Below are positions 28,281-37,148 of a DNA stretch of 64,000 nucleotides, one piece after another. The notes beneath the pieces are model-generated. The model did no database searches. It was not told where the DNA came from and saw nothing but the letters and a program-made list of their open reading frames with translations. The DNA is from Sediminibacterium roseum. Lineage in GTDB: Bacteria; Bacteroidota; Bacteroidia; Chitinophagales; Chitinophagaceae. How positions within the stretch are numbered: the stretch's first letter is position 1; every line of letters starts with the position of its first letter. The translations under genes were made by a program, and so were the position numbers. The stretch covers positions 1,366,325 through 1,430,324 of the forward strand of contig NZ_JAACJS010000015.1 in the NCBI RefSeq assembly GCF_009939005.1. The letters are read 5' to 3'.

Positions 28281-29663
28281 CTACTTCCCAATACAAAACT
28301 TACTAAATATAAAATCCAACTGATCCTCATTCGTAATCTGCCCCGTAATGGTTCCGAGGTAATGCAGGCATTGGCGGATGTCTAAGGCGAGGAGATCGCC
28401 GGGCACTTTGTCTTCGAGGCCGCGTTGCACATCGGCAAGGGCGGAGCTGAGTTTGCGCAGGGCATCGTAATGCCGCGCGTTGGTTACGATGGTGGATTCG
28501 GTATTGAGATCGCCTTTGATCGCTTTGGAAACAAGGGCCTCTCGGAGCGCGTCTATATTCGTATTGGCCCTGGCGGAGATGTAGATGATGTTGGCGAAGT
28601 CCGCAAACTTTTGTTTCGCGGCGGCTTCGTTGCCGTCGGTCTTGTTGCCGATGAGGATGTACTGTATGTTCTCTGCTTCAAAACCATTCACCACGTTCCG
28701 TAATTCCGCTGCGCTGATCTCGTTCACGTCAAACAGGTACACGACCACGTTTGCGGCGCGCATTTTTTCGTAGGAGCGCTCTACGCCTATGCTCTCGATC
28801 TTGTCCTGTGTATGTTCACGGATGCCCGCGGTATCGATCAGGCGGAACAGCACGCCGTTGATGTTGAGCACTTCTTCGATCGTGTCCCTGGTTGTTCCGG
28901 CAATATCGCTTACGATGGCGCGGTTCTCGTTGAGCAAGGTGTTGAGCAGGGTCGATTTACCTGCGTTCGGTTTACCGATGATGGCCACCTGCACACCGTT
29001 CTTGATCACATTTCCCAATTGAAAGGAACTGATGAGCCGGTGCGTGGAAAGTGAAAGCTGGTTGATGAGCGCAGTGAGCTGCGACCTATCTGCGAACTCC
29101 ACATCCTCCTGCGAAAAATCAAGTTCCAGTTCAATCATCGCCGAAAAACGGATGAGCTGTTCGCGCAGCTGGTGCAGGTCGGATGAAAAGCCGCCGCGCA
29201 TGCTGTGCAGCGCCGTTTTACGGCTCGCTTCCGTATTGCTTGCGATCAGGTCGGCAACGGCCTCTGCCTGCGTAAGATCGAGCTTGCCGTTGAGAAACGC
29301 ACGTTGTGTAAACTCGCCCGGTTTGGCAATGCGCACATTTCTTGCAGTGATGGCCTGGATGATGTTCTCCTGTATGAACGGCGAACCATGACAACTGATT
29401 TCTATCACATCCTCCCCCGTATAAGAGCGTGGGCCGCGGAAGAGCGACAACACCACTTCATCGAGCATCTTTTCCCCATCGTACAAAAAACCAACCTGTA
29501 TGGTATGCGATGGCTGTTTGGCAAGGTCTTTCGAAGGAAACATGGCGTTGAGCACGGCAAAGGTTTCTTTCCCGCTCACCCTGATCACACCAATGGCACC
29601 GATGCCCGGCGGTGTGGCCAGTGCTACAATTGTGTCGTCCCATCCGGAGAGTTGTCCAAGCAT
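28281..29663 (-). CDS. mnmE: tRNA uridine-5-carboxymethylaminomethyl(34) synthesis GTPase MnmE
   Basis: The full-length 460-residue protein matches the usual MnmE size. The N-terminal folate-binding domain (about 1-120) contains GIGAIGVIRVSG and YTGEDVIEISCHG. The helical domain carries an inserted Ras-like G domain: P-loop GKPNAGKS (230-237), switch DIAGTTRDT (253-261), DTAG (277-280) and NKTD near 344. It ends in the family-typical FCIGK, with the reactive C457. With MnmG it modifies U34 of certain tRNAs. The start at 29663 is preceded by TATCTTTG four bases upstream, suggesting a leaderless mRNA. An accessory island abuts its 3' end. Confidence 0.98.
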   Translation of the reverse strand: MLGQLSGWDDTIVALATPPGIGAIGVIRVSGKETFAVLNAMFPSKDLAKQPSHTIQVGFLYDGEKMLDEVVLSLFRGPRSYTGEDVIEISCHGSPFIQENIIQAITARNVRIAKPGEFTQRAFLNGKLDLTQAEAVADLIASNTEASRKTALHSMRGGFSSDLHQLREQLIRFSAMIELELDFSQEDVEFADRSQLTALINQLSLSTHRLISSFQLGNVIKNGVQVAIIGKPNAGKSTLLNTLLNENRAIVSDIAGTTRDTIEEVLNINGVLFRLIDTAGIREHTQDKIESIGVERSYEKMRAANVVVYLFDVNEISAAELRNVVNGFEAENIQYILIGNKTDGNEAAAKQKFADFANIIYISARANTNIDALREALVSKAIKGDLNTESTIVTNARHYDALRKLSSALADVQRGLEDKVPGDLLALDIRQCLHYLGTITGQITNEDQLDFIFSKFCIGK

Positions 29664-29667
29664 TTTG

Positions 29668-29675
29668 CAAAGATA
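29668..29675 (-). promoter_or_regulatory. Candidate -7 element (TATCTTTG) of mnmE
   Basis: An exact match to the Bacteroidota TAnnTTTG -7 element lies 4 nt before the mnmE ATG, which would place the transcription start on or next to the start codon. No clear -33 TTG is visible. Confidence 0.55.
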
Positions 29676-29720
29676 GTGAACGGTGGGCAGGAGGCGTACG
29701 GTGTTTCAAGCCTGGTTAAT

Positions 29721-29762
29721 GGGTAAAAGGGCGGATGGTCTTTTTCTTCAACCCTTTTACCC
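29721..29762 (-). terminator. Hairpin between tonB-like gene and mnmE
   Basis: Perfect 11-bp arms (29721-29731 and 29752-29762) have a 20-nt loop and lie 11 bp after the stop codon of the second TonB-like gene. No T run follows, so it may attenuate transcription or stabilise the mRNA rather than terminate fully. Confidence 0.4.
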
Positions 29763-29772
29763 AATGTACACG

Positions 29773-30594
29773 CTATTCATTAACCATAAACGTGATGGTC
29801 TGTCGTTGCCTGTATTTCACGTTTCTCCCGTTCTGAACGGCGGCGATCCATTTCTGGCTCTTCTGGATGGCTTTTATGGCCTCTTCTTTTGTGCCGTAAC
29901 CTGGATCATTTTCTGCGCGGATCTCGCTGAGATAGCCGCCCTGGTCCACAACAAACGAAACAACAACCTTGTAGCTTCCCACAGGTGCGCCATTGTCACC
30001 GGGAACGTCGCGGTTGAGGTTGCGTTCGAGGAACTTTCTCCAGGCTTCCATGCCACCGGGGTACTGCGCTTCCTGTTGCACGGTGATGAAGATCTTGTTT
30101 TCATCGGGCTCCTCTCTCAATGATTTCTTGCCGACACCCGTTTCTTTTTCAACCGGCGCCGCAATCACGTCGGGGTCTTTCTCACCGGTAATGTTGATCG
30201 TACCGATCGCTGCATCGTCGAGCTTGGCTACTTCGGCTATCTGTTCGTCCGGTTTTACAAGTTCGTCCTTAACAATTTTGGGTGGCGTTGCGTTTACGGT
30301 TTCTACCGGTGGAAGCTCCTTTGGTTTTTCTTTCGGCGGTTCGATCTTTTCTTCTTCCTGTTGTTTTACATTTTCAAGTTCTACAACCACCGAAGTTTCC
30401 ACGGCCTGCTTTTTCTGATCGCCTGCCAGCAGCGAACCAACCACCAAAAGCAGGCACACCACGAAGGTTCCCCCGATCGCATAGCGGATGCGTTTGTCGT
30501 AACTCTTGCGGAGTTCATACGCGCCATAATTCTTGTTGCGTCCATCGAACAGGATGTCGAGGAGATCTGCTGTAAGAATGTTTGTCTTTTCCAT
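29773..30594 (-). CDS. TonB-family energy transducer, second paralogue
   Basis: I chose the start at 30594, giving 273 residues that begin like the neighbouring paralogue (MEKTNILTADLLDILFDG). An N-terminal cytosolic segment (GRNKNYGAYELRKSYDKR) precedes one transmembrane helix (about residues 38-58). A Pro/Glu/Lys-rich periplasmic spacer follows (EEEKIEPPKEKPKELPP). The C-terminal TonB domain has YPGGMEAWRKFLERNLN and the typical VxFVVDxxG strand. TonB passes proton-motive energy from ExbB/ExbD to outer-membrane receptors. A terminator separates it from the first paralogue, so it probably has its own promoter. A 9-bp inverted repeat overlaps its start codon. Confidence 0.9.
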   Translation of the reverse strand: MEKTNILTADLLDILFDGRNKNYGAYELRKSYDKRIRYAIGGTFVVCLLLVVGSLLAGDQKKQAVETSVVVELENVKQQEEEKIEPPKEKPKELPPVETVNATPPKIVKDELVKPDEQIAEVAKLDDAAIGTINITGEKDPDVIAAPVEKETGVGKKSLREEPDENKIFITVQQEAQYPGGMEAWRKFLERNLNRDVPGDNGAPVGSYKVVVSFVVDQGGYLSEIRAENDPGYGTKEEAIKAIQKSQKWIAAVQNGRNVKYRQRQTITFMVNE

Positions 30595-30615
30595 AATAGT
30601 AGGTTTTACTATTAT
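30593..30615. promoter_or_regulatory. 9-bp inverted repeat overlapping the start of the second tonB-like gene
   Basis: Arms 30593-30601 and 30607-30615 are perfect inverted repeats with a 5-nt centre, and the first arm includes two bases of the ATG. It could be an operator or an mRNA hairpin hiding the start codon. Confidence 0.4.
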
Positions 30616-30792
30616 GATCCGCGAACACGAAAAAATCCACATGCGTTTCCGGTGAGAATATTTTGCAGAAATTCCATAACACCGCTGCGGCTTGGCTGGT
30701 GAACGCCGGGATGATGAGCATTGCCTTGCATTACAGAACTCCTACCAAGGATCGTGTTCGATGTATTTCAAGGCCGCCCTATGCGCAAAAAA

Positions 30793-30819
30793 AGAACCAC
30801 GCAATCAATGCGTGGCTCT
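30793..30819 (-). terminator. Intrinsic terminator after the first tonB-like gene
   Basis: A 7-bp GC-rich stem (30797-30803 with 30809-30815), extended by three further pairs beyond one mismatch, is followed on the minus strand by a T run at 30786-30792. It lies 55 bp after the stop codon and closes the exbB-exbD-exbD-tonB unit. Confidence 0.75.
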
Positions 30820-30873
30820 TAGTAATGAATTATTCAAAGCGCGGATCGTAAGGCGCGCAGCAACAGCTGAGTC

Positions 30874-31701
30874 CTAATCTTCCGACACCTGGAAGGTGAT
30901 ACTTTGTTTGTGCCTGTAGATCACATTCCTACCGTTCTGAACGGCTGGTGTCCAGGCTGGCCCCTTCTGGATGGCCCTGATGGCTTCCGCTTTTGTACCG
31001 TAACCCGGGTCGTTCTCAGCAACTACATCGCTGATGGCGCCGGTCTTGCTTACGATGAAAGATACGATCACGGTGTATTTGCCCGGAGGCGCACCATTGT
31101 CGTTCGGAACGTCCCTGTTCAGGTTGCGCTCGAGGTATTTGATCCATGCCGAGGCACCACCCGGGAATGAAGCTGGGATCTGAACCACGGTAAATACTTT
31201 ATCGTAGTCTTCTTCCACTTTTGGCGCTTCCACCACACCGGTTCCTTTTTCAGGCGGCGGGGCAACGATACCTTCGTCTTTCGCACCTTCCTGGTTAATG
31301 GTACCGATCTTGGTATCTTCCAGTTTTTCTACTTCTTTGATCTCCTCTTCGGGCTTAACTTCTTCATCCTTCACGATTTTCGGAGGGGTGAATTTTGCCA
31401 TTTCCACTTTTGGCGGTTCCTGCTTTGGTGGTGGTGGTGGTGGCGGTGGTTCGGGCTTTTTAGCCTCGTCTACCTTGGCCAGCTCCATATCAACCACAAC
31501 CTCCGCTTTTTTCTCTTTCGGGGCGTTGTTCGCAATGATCGAGCCCACGAAAAGAAGCGCACAAAGGGTGATCATCCCGATAATGGAATAACGGATCCTT
31601 TTGTTGTACGTTTTGCGGAGATCATACGCACCATATTCCTTGTTCCTTCCGTCAAAAAGGATATCGAGGATATCTGCTGATTTGATTTTGTTTGCATCCA
31701 T
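30874..31701 (-). CDS. TonB-family energy transducer, first paralogue (exb operon)
   Basis: The 275-residue protein has an N-terminal segment ADILDILFDGRNKEYGAYDL and one transmembrane helix (about 35-55). A Pro-rich spacer carries a long Pro run (PEPPPPPPPPKQEPP), and the C-terminal TonB domain has FPGGASAWIKYLERNLN and VSFIVSKTG. It is clearly related to the second paralogue along its whole length. It follows exbD with a 41-bp gap and is the last gene of the ExbB-ExbD-ExbD-TonB operon. It would span the periplasm and energise TonB-dependent receptors. Confidence 0.93.
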   Translation of the reverse strand: MDANKIKSADILDILFDGRNKEYGAYDLRKTYNKRIRYSIIGMITLCALLFVGSIIANNAPKEKKAEVVVDMELAKVDEAKKPEPPPPPPPPKQEPPKVEMAKFTPPKIVKDEEVKPEEEIKEVEKLEDTKIGTINQEGAKDEGIVAPPPEKGTGVVEAPKVEEDYDKVFTVVQIPASFPGGASAWIKYLERNLNRDVPNDNGAPPGKYTVIVSFIVSKTGAISDVVAENDPGYGTKAEAIRAIQKGPAWTPAVQNGRNVIYRHKQSITFQVSED

Positions 31702-31742
31702 GATTAAAAACTTTTGTTAGTAACGATGATAAAAATTCGATT

Positions 31743-32282
31743 TTAGTTCGACGCCTGCGCGGCCGACTTCGCCACGAGCTGCTCTTCGATATCGGTGATA
31801 TCTACAAGCGCGTAGCGTGTTGACACCGTGATCGTCATTTCATCAAGGATATCTACCAGGTTTTTGTAAGTTGATTCTTTTGAAGGTTTGATGATTACCA
31901 CATAATCCTTCAGTTCTCTCACGGTTGACTTTTTACGCATCAACACATCGCGGATATCGTGAAAATTGGACGATTTGAAGTTGGATGCCGTATTATCCAG
32001 TTCTCCTTCATAGTAAAAAACAGTATTGTCTTTTCCCATGAGAACGGTAATTACACCCGACTGTTTCGCCTTGTTCTGATCTTCAGGATTATCTACGTCC
32101 TTGGGCAAGGTCAGCTTCATCGCTGTGGCCTGGCTCATGGTTGTGGTGAAAATGAAAAACGTGATCAGCAGGAAGCCGAGATCCACCATCGGTGTCAAGT
32201 CAACCCGTGTCGATAATTTCTTCGACTTCTTGACCCCAGGACCTTTCTTATGGCCTCCGCCGGAGGTATCCATTTCTGCCAT
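31743..32282 (-). CDS. exbD: ExbD/TolR biopolymer transport protein, second copy
   Basis: The 179-residue protein has a basic cytosolic N-terminus. One transmembrane helix follows, with the essential aspartate in RVDLTPMVDLGFLLITFFIF, and then a periplasmic domain. The helix with D-L-T-P-M-V-D is diagnostic of ExbD/TolR, which forms the proton channel with ExbB. It lies 33 bp after the other exbD and upstream of tonB in the same operon. The two ExbD proteins differ in length and sequence, so they probably form a heteromeric or alternative channel. Confidence 0.92.
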   Translation of the reverse strand: MAEMDTSGGGHKKGPGVKKSKKLSTRVDLTPMVDLGFLLITFFIFTTTMSQATAMKLTLPKDVDNPEDQNKAKQSGVITVLMGKDNTVFYYEGELDNTASNFKSSNFHDIRDVLMRKKSTVRELKDYVVIIKPSKESTYKNLVDILDEMTITVSTRYALVDITDIEEQLVAKSAAQASN

Positions 32283-32315
32283 GTCGGTAGAATTTAGTTT
32301 TAATTAGCAATTTGT

Positions 32316-32966
32316 TTACTCTTCCCTTTTCTCTCCAGCCTGCATTTTCTTCCAGAGATCCGTTCCTACAGGCACGCCTTCAGGATTGGTGATCATCTGG
32401 AATTTCATGAAGTCGTTCTTCTTGAACGCCGTAATCACACTTTTGAACGCCGGGAACTTGGCCGCGTTGTCTCCTTTTACAAGGATGTTCGGGGCTTTCC
32501 CGCCCTGGTATGCATCGCGGACCAGGGTCATCCACGTAATCAACTGGTTATTAGAAGAATCCTTCACCGGGATCCCTGGCAACAGGTTTCCTTTGCGTTG
32601 GTCTTCAGGTGTTTCCAGGTATGATTTCAGTTGCTCAAACGGAGCGCCGATGAACAGCGCCGTTTTGAACTTCTGTACGTCTATGCCGAGATTACGGGTA
32701 CTGTTCAGCGCATTGGCTATGCTTTCCTTTTTTTGTTCGTCATCCATCGTAAGGAACACTTTGCCGTCCTTGTCAAAGATTATCTCTACAAAATCCTTCT
32801 GCGGGGCCACTTTCGCCGCCACAGATTTAGGGATCGTAACAGCGATGGCCTCCGAGGGCTTGAATTTCGTTGTTAAGATAAAGAATGACAACAACAGAAA
32901 GGCCACATCGCACATGGCTGTCATGTCGATGCTGGTACTCTTACGAGGTAATTTGGCTCTACCCAT
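32316..32966 (-). CDS. exbD: ExbD/TolR biopolymer transport protein, first copy
   Basis: The 216-residue ExbD has the signature STSIDMTAMCDVAFLLLSFF in its single transmembrane helix (about residues 10-32), with the proton-carrying Asp. The periplasmic domain (EAIAVTIPKSVAAKV and onward) is longer than in the second copy. It follows exbB by 68 bp and precedes the second exbD. It works with ExbB to couple proton flow to TonB movement. Confidence 0.92.
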   Translation of the reverse strand: MGRAKLPRKSTSIDMTAMCDVAFLLLSFFILTTKFKPSEAIAVTIPKSVAAKVAPQKDFVEIIFDKDGKVFLTMDDEQKKESIANALNSTRNLGIDVQKFKTALFIGAPFEQLKSYLETPEDQRKGNLLPGIPVKDSSNNQLITWMTLVRDAYQGGKAPNILVKGDNAAKFPAFKSVITAFKKNDFMKFQMITNPEGVPVGTDLWKKMQAGEKREE

Positions 32967-33034
32967 TGTTATTGATTTAAGAATTTCACATTATAAGATT
33001 CAAATCTTCGCACTTTCCATAAACAATCCTGCGA

Positions 33035-33898
33035 TTATTTGTAGTTAGCGGCAAAACTTTGTGTTAAAGTGAAACCTGACTCGTCAATACCATAAGTAAT
33101 ACCGTCGATACGCGTTGTAAACACGTTGTACATGATGATCGCGATCGCCGAAGTACCGATACCCAATGCCGTGTTAAACAGGGCCTCAGAGATACCTTCA
33201 GAGAGTGCACGTGCCGCATCACCGCCACCTTCCTGGCCGAGTGCAGAGAACGATTTGATCATTCCCATTACCGTTCCCAACAGACCCAAAAGGGTTGCTA
33301 CTGAGGCGATGGTTGACAGGAACACGAGGTTCTTCTCGAGCATTGGCAGTTCAAGCGCCGTTGCTTCTTCCACTTCTTTCTGGATATTCAATACTTTCTG
33401 CTCTGTATTGAGCTCTGTATTGGTGATCATTTCTTTGTATTTTTTCAGTCCTGCTTTCATCACATTACCTACAGAACCTTTTTGCTTGTCGCAGGCAGCC
33501 AGCGCTTTGTCCACTTCCTTATTAGCCAGGTGGAACTGCACGGTGCGAACGAATTCAGCGATGCTTCCGGTACCGGCTGCACGTGAAACCGTGAGGAGCC
33601 TTTCGATACAGAAAGTAAGAACCGTTAATGCACATCCGATCAGGATAGGTACGATGATACCACCCTCGTACATTTTAGTGAAAGTACCTTTAGGTCCTTT
33701 ATGATCAGGCCAGAAACCTCCGTTCGGATCAGGTTGTGTAAAGTTGCCGGGAGCACCGATCACGAAACGCCAGATAACGTACCCGAGAATGATACACAAA
33801 AGCGGCGCGAGCCATGAAATAGAATTACCGCTCTTTTTAGCGTGTGCAGGAGACGGGCTTTTTACCGCAGCAGCTGCAGTGGGTTTTGTTTCAGCCAT
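33035..33898 (-). CDS. exbB: ExbB/TolQ/MotA-family proton channel protein
   Basis: The 287-residue inner-membrane protein has an Ala/Lys-rich cytosolic start and a first helix at about 28-45 (SWLAPLLCIILGYVIWRFV). A second helix near residue 85 (GGIIVPILIGCALTVLTFC) follows, then two C-terminal helices with the conserved SVATLLGLLGTVMGMIKSF and ALFNTALGIGTSAIAIIMYN. These match MotA_ExbB. It is first in the exbB-exbD-exbD-tonB operon and divergent from the downstream metalloprotease. The promoter must lie in 33899-34454, but I could not locate a convincing element. Confidence 0.95.
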   Translation of the reverse strand: MAETKPTAAAAVKSPSPAHAKKSGNSISWLAPLLCIILGYVIWRFVIGAPGNFTQPDPNGGFWPDHKGPKGTFTKMYEGGIIVPILIGCALTVLTFCIERLLTVSRAAGTGSIAEFVRTVQFHLANKEVDKALAACDKQKGSVGNVMKAGLKKYKEMITNTELNTEQKVLNIQKEVEEATALELPMLEKNLVFLSTIASVATLLGLLGTVMGMIKSFSALGQEGGGDAARALSEGISEALFNTALGIGTSAIAIIMYNVFTTRIDGITYGIDESGFTLTQSFAANYK

Positions 33899-34454
33899 GA
33901 TTCAATTGATTTTTGGTTTTTTAAAAATTACAGTTGATTTAAAAAAAATGTTTGTTTCCGCAATTCTACTGAAAATTGTGTTGAAAAAACAAAACAATAT
34001 TTCAAAAAAGTAAAAAAGTGGCTTACAAAATAACTATTTTATTGAAAGGCGCCAATTTAGTTTTTGTTATCCTTTGGGTGTGTTTTTAATGGGGTTTTAA
34101 CGCCCCGGAAACCAGGGTTCAAATGGTCCTCCGGGATACAGATTCCGGGGTTACGGATCTCTGTTTTTTTCCTGGCCCTTACATTTTGCTTTCGTGCTTT
34201 TCCGGGCCTGCCGTTTTGCTACCAAAGAACTTCGACAAAGCTGAACTTTGAATTACGAAATCCGTTCGTACTTCGTACTTCCCGCCTGGGTTTTTAAGAA
34301 GTGCCAAGATACTGCATCAAACCAAAGCGCCCCAACTCTTTTCACCGACTTATTTCGCCTTTTCACCATTGGTAACATTGGTAATAAAATAAGAGGGGTT
34401 TTTCGGAGAGACCCTTATCTTTAAAAATTATTCAACACTATTTTATACTGTATT
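33899..34454. other. Divergent intergenic region between exbB and the metalloprotease gene
   Basis: The 556 bp contain no convincing gene. The half next to exbB is very AT-rich. Bases from about 34080 are more GC-rich, with short repeats such as two adjacent GTACTTC units and ATTGGTAACATTGGTAATA. It presumably holds promoters for both divergent genes. Confidence 0.5.
34416..34423 (+). promoter_or_regulatory. Possible -7 element (TATCTTTA) of the metalloprotease gene
   Basis: One mismatch from TAnnTTTG, 31 nt before the ATG at 34455. No clear -33 element is seen, so confidence is low. Confidence 0.3.
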
Positions 34455-36998
34455 ATGAAAAAACAATTACTCATCCTCGCGCTGATGGCTACTACAGCCG
34501 GTTTTGCGCAGAGAGACACAACCAACCCTGCACCTGCCCCGGTAGGTGGGGTTCCGAGAGGCGCGGGTGCGTTCCCCGGCCTGGGCGGCGCGGCTGCGGC
34601 CGGAAAGCCAAGGCCTTACAAGGAAGTGATCACCGATAAAGCAGTTACCAAAAAAGGGCTGTTTACGGTGCACAAAGTAGAAGACAAGTATTACTTCGAG
34701 ATCGGCGATACTTTGTTGAGCCGTGAGATCCTCACCGTAACCCGCTTTTCAAAAGTACCGGGCGGTGGCGGCCAGTATGGTGGTGAACAAGTGAACGAGC
34801 AAAGCATCCGCTTTGAAAGAGGGCCGAGCAACAATCTCTTTGTACGCGTGGTTGCACTGATCAGCACCGCTGATTCTACAACACGTATCGCCAAGGCCGT
34901 TGCCAATTCTTACCTCGACCCGATCGCTGTTGCATTCCCGATCGCGGCATACGGCAAGGATTCTGCGAGCTATGTTTTTGAAGTAACCGATTTCTTCAAG
35001 AGCGATAACCAGCTCATCGCTTTAGACGCCGGCGCAAAACGCCAGTTTGGGTTGCAGGCGCTTGCGAGCGACAGGTCTTACATCCAAAGCATCAACACAT
35101 TCCCGATCAACACCGAGATCAGAACGGTGAAAACCTATTCTGCTTCAGCAGGCGCCCCAGGTGGTTTTCCTGGTACGCCGGGCAGCAGTTCGCTTCCTGC
35201 AGGACGTGCAGCAGGCGCTGTTACCGTGGAGCTGAACACTTCTATGTTGCTTCTTCCTAAACTGCCGATGTACCGCCGTTTGTTTGATTCAAGGGTAGGT
35301 TTCTTCGCAGACCGTTTTACGGTGTACAGCGATGACCAGCAGAAAGTAGACAACCAGACCTTTGCAGTAAGATGGAGGCTCGAGCCAAAAGCGGAGGACC
35401 TTCAGAAATATTTCCGCGGCGAACTGGTAGAGCCCGCCAAACAGATCATCTATTACATCGACCCGGCCACACCGAAACAATGGGTTAAACCATTGATCGA
35501 TGGTATCAACGACTGGAACGTAGCTTTTGAAAAAGCAGGATGGAAAAATGCGATCGTTGGTAAAGAATGGCCAAACGATCCGAACATGAGCCTTGAAGAT
35601 GCACGTTACTCTGTGATCCGTTATTTCGCTTCCGATATCGAGAACGCATACGGGCCGCAGGTACACGATCCACGCAGTGGAGAGATCCTCGAGAGCCATA
35701 TCGGCTGGTACCACAACGTAATGAAACTGGTTCACGACTGGTACATGGTGCAAACCGCAGCGGTAGATCCGAAAGCAAGAAAAATGAAATTCGATGATGA
35801 GCTGATGGGCCAGTTGATCCGTTTTGTATCATCACACGAAGTGGGCCATACCCTTGGCCTGCGCCACAACATGGGAAGCAGCAGCAAAACGCCTGTGGAA
35901 AACCTGCGCAACAAAGCATGGGTTGAAGCAAATGGCCATACTGCATCTATCATGGACTACGCACGTTTCAACTATGTAGCGCAGCCTGAAGACAATATCT
36001 CGGAAAAAGGATTGTTCCCACGCATCGGCGATTACGATAAATGGGCGATCGAATGGGGATACCGTTTTCTTGGTGAGAACGATGTTGAGAAAGACATGAA
36101 GATCAACAACCAGTGGATCATCAAGAACATTGGCGGTAACCCACGCCTGTGGTTTGGCGGCGAAGGCCGTGGCAACGATCCACGCGCACAAACAGAAGAC
36201 CTTGGCGACAATGCTGTAAAAGCAAGCGATTACGGTATCAAGAACCTGAAACGCGTGTTGGCAAATCTTCCTGAGTGGACAAAAGAAGAAGGCGACCATT
36301 ACGAGAACCTGAGCGATATGTATGGCCAGGTTATCGGACAGTTCGGCCGCTACATGGGCCATGTGAGCCGCAACGTTGGTGGTATCTACGAAACATTCAA
36401 ATCAATTGAAGAGCCGGGAGATGTTTACGAACCAACACCAAAAGCAATTCAGAAAGATGCGGTTTCATTCATCAACAAACAATTGTTTGCAACACCAACC
36501 TGGTTGCTGGATAAAAACATCCTCAACAAAATTGCACAACCTGCAACAACTGAAAGAATTCAAACGCTCCAGGTGAGCACTTTGAGATCTTTGCTCGATG
36601 GAACGCGCCTGGGCCGTTTAACAACCAGCGCAAACCGTTTTGGCGCAGGTACGTATACTGCCGATGAGCTTGTTACTGATGTTCAGTCGGAAGTGTTCAG
36701 CGAACTCGCTTCACGCAAACCAATCGACAACTACAGGAGAAACCTGCAGAAAGAATTTGTTGAGCAACTGATCACGCTCGGAAATCCTCCGCCGCCGGTT
36801 ACGCAGCAACTTGCTCCGGGTATCTCTATCACAACAGGTATTTCCAAAACAACAGATGTTACTTCTATTGCGAAAGGACACCTGAGAAGCCTGCAGTCAG
36901 AAGCTTCGGCTGCTGCTGCCGCTTCAACTGATAAGATGACGAAATATCACTTACAGGATATTGCTGACAGGATCAAGAAAGCACTGGATCCTAAATAA
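34455..36998 (+). CDS. Secreted zinc-dependent metalloprotease (DUF5117/DUF5118 type)
   Basis: The 847-residue protein has a signal peptide (residues 1-19, TTAGFAQ). A Pro/Gly-rich linker and N-terminal DUF5118/DUF5117-like regions follow (KPRPYKEVITDKAVTKKGLF, ILTVTRFSKVPGGG). The catalytic part contains an extended zinc site H461-E462-V-G-H465-T-L-G-L-R-H471, the HExxHxxGxxH signature of metzincin-like proteases. The nearby SIMDY sequence is a Met-turn candidate. The family is common in Bacteroidota; substrates are not established. It is probably periplasmic or surface-exposed. It stands alone with its own terminator at 37021-37051. Confidence 0.93.
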   Translation: MKKQLLILALMATTAGFAQRDTTNPAPAPVGGVPRGAGAFPGLGGAAAAGKPRPYKEVITDKAVTKKGLFTVHKVEDKYYFEIGDTLLSREILTVTRFSKVPGGGGQYGGEQVNEQSIRFERGPSNNLFVRVVALISTADSTTRIAKAVANSYLDPIAVAFPIAAYGKDSASYVFEVTDFFKSDNQLIALDAGAKRQFGLQALASDRSYIQSINTFPINTEIRTVKTYSASAGAPGGFPGTPGSSSLPAGRAAGAVTVELNTSMLLLPKLPMYRRLFDSRVGFFADRFTVYSDDQQKVDNQTFAVRWRLEPKAEDLQKYFRGELVEPAKQIIYYIDPATPKQWVKPLIDGINDWNVAFEKAGWKNAIVGKEWPNDPNMSLEDARYSVIRYFASDIENAYGPQVHDPRSGEILESHIGWYHNVMKLVHDWYMVQTAAVDPKARKMKFDDELMGQLIRFVSSHEVGHTLGLRHNMGSSSKTPVENLRNKAWVEANGHTASIMDYARFNYVAQPEDNISEKGLFPRIGDYDKWAIEWGYRFLGENDVEKDMKINNQWIIKNIGGNPRLWFGGEGRGNDPRAQTEDLGDNAVKASDYGIKNLKRVLANLPEWTKEEGDHYENLSDMYGQVIGQFGRYMGHVSRNVGGIYETFKSIEEPGDVYEPTPKAIQKDAVSFINKQLFATPTWLLDKNILNKIAQPATTERIQTLQVSTLRSLLDGTRLGRLTTSANRFGAGTYTADELVTDVQSEVFSELASRKPIDNYRRNLQKEFVEQLITLGNPPPPVTQQLAPGISITTGISKTTDVTSIAKGHLRSLQSEASAAAAASTDKMTKYHLQDIADRIKKALDPK

Positions 36999-37020
36999 GA
37001 TCATGGATCTTATCACAGCC

Positions 37021-37051
37021 AAAAAGCTCCCGCAAATTGCGGGAGCTTTTT
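37021..37051 (+). terminator. Intrinsic terminator after the metalloprotease gene
   Basis: A 14-bp perfect stem (37021-37034 with 37038-37051) has a 3-nt loop, starts with an A run and ends in a run of T. It lies 22 bp after the stop codon. Confidence 0.88.
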
Positions 37052-37126
37052 TTTGTGCAACCACGGAAACTCATGTTAAAATTCGGCACACAAGCTGCAG
37101 ATCTGTTTTACAGCCCATTCATGTTA

Positions 37127-37134
37127 TACCTTTG
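37127..37134 (+). promoter_or_regulatory. Candidate -7 element (TACCTTTG) of the 37149 gene
   Basis: An exact TAnnTTTG match lies 14 nt before the ATG at 37149 and beyond the metalloprotease terminator. This supports an independent promoter with a very short leader. Confidence 0.55.
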
Positions 37135-37148
37135 CATAAACCTCGCTT

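Noticed and set aside
33899..34454. Small RNA or tRNA gene in the long divergent gap
   Set aside because: No tRNA-like fold, anticodon arm or clear hairpin with T run was found.
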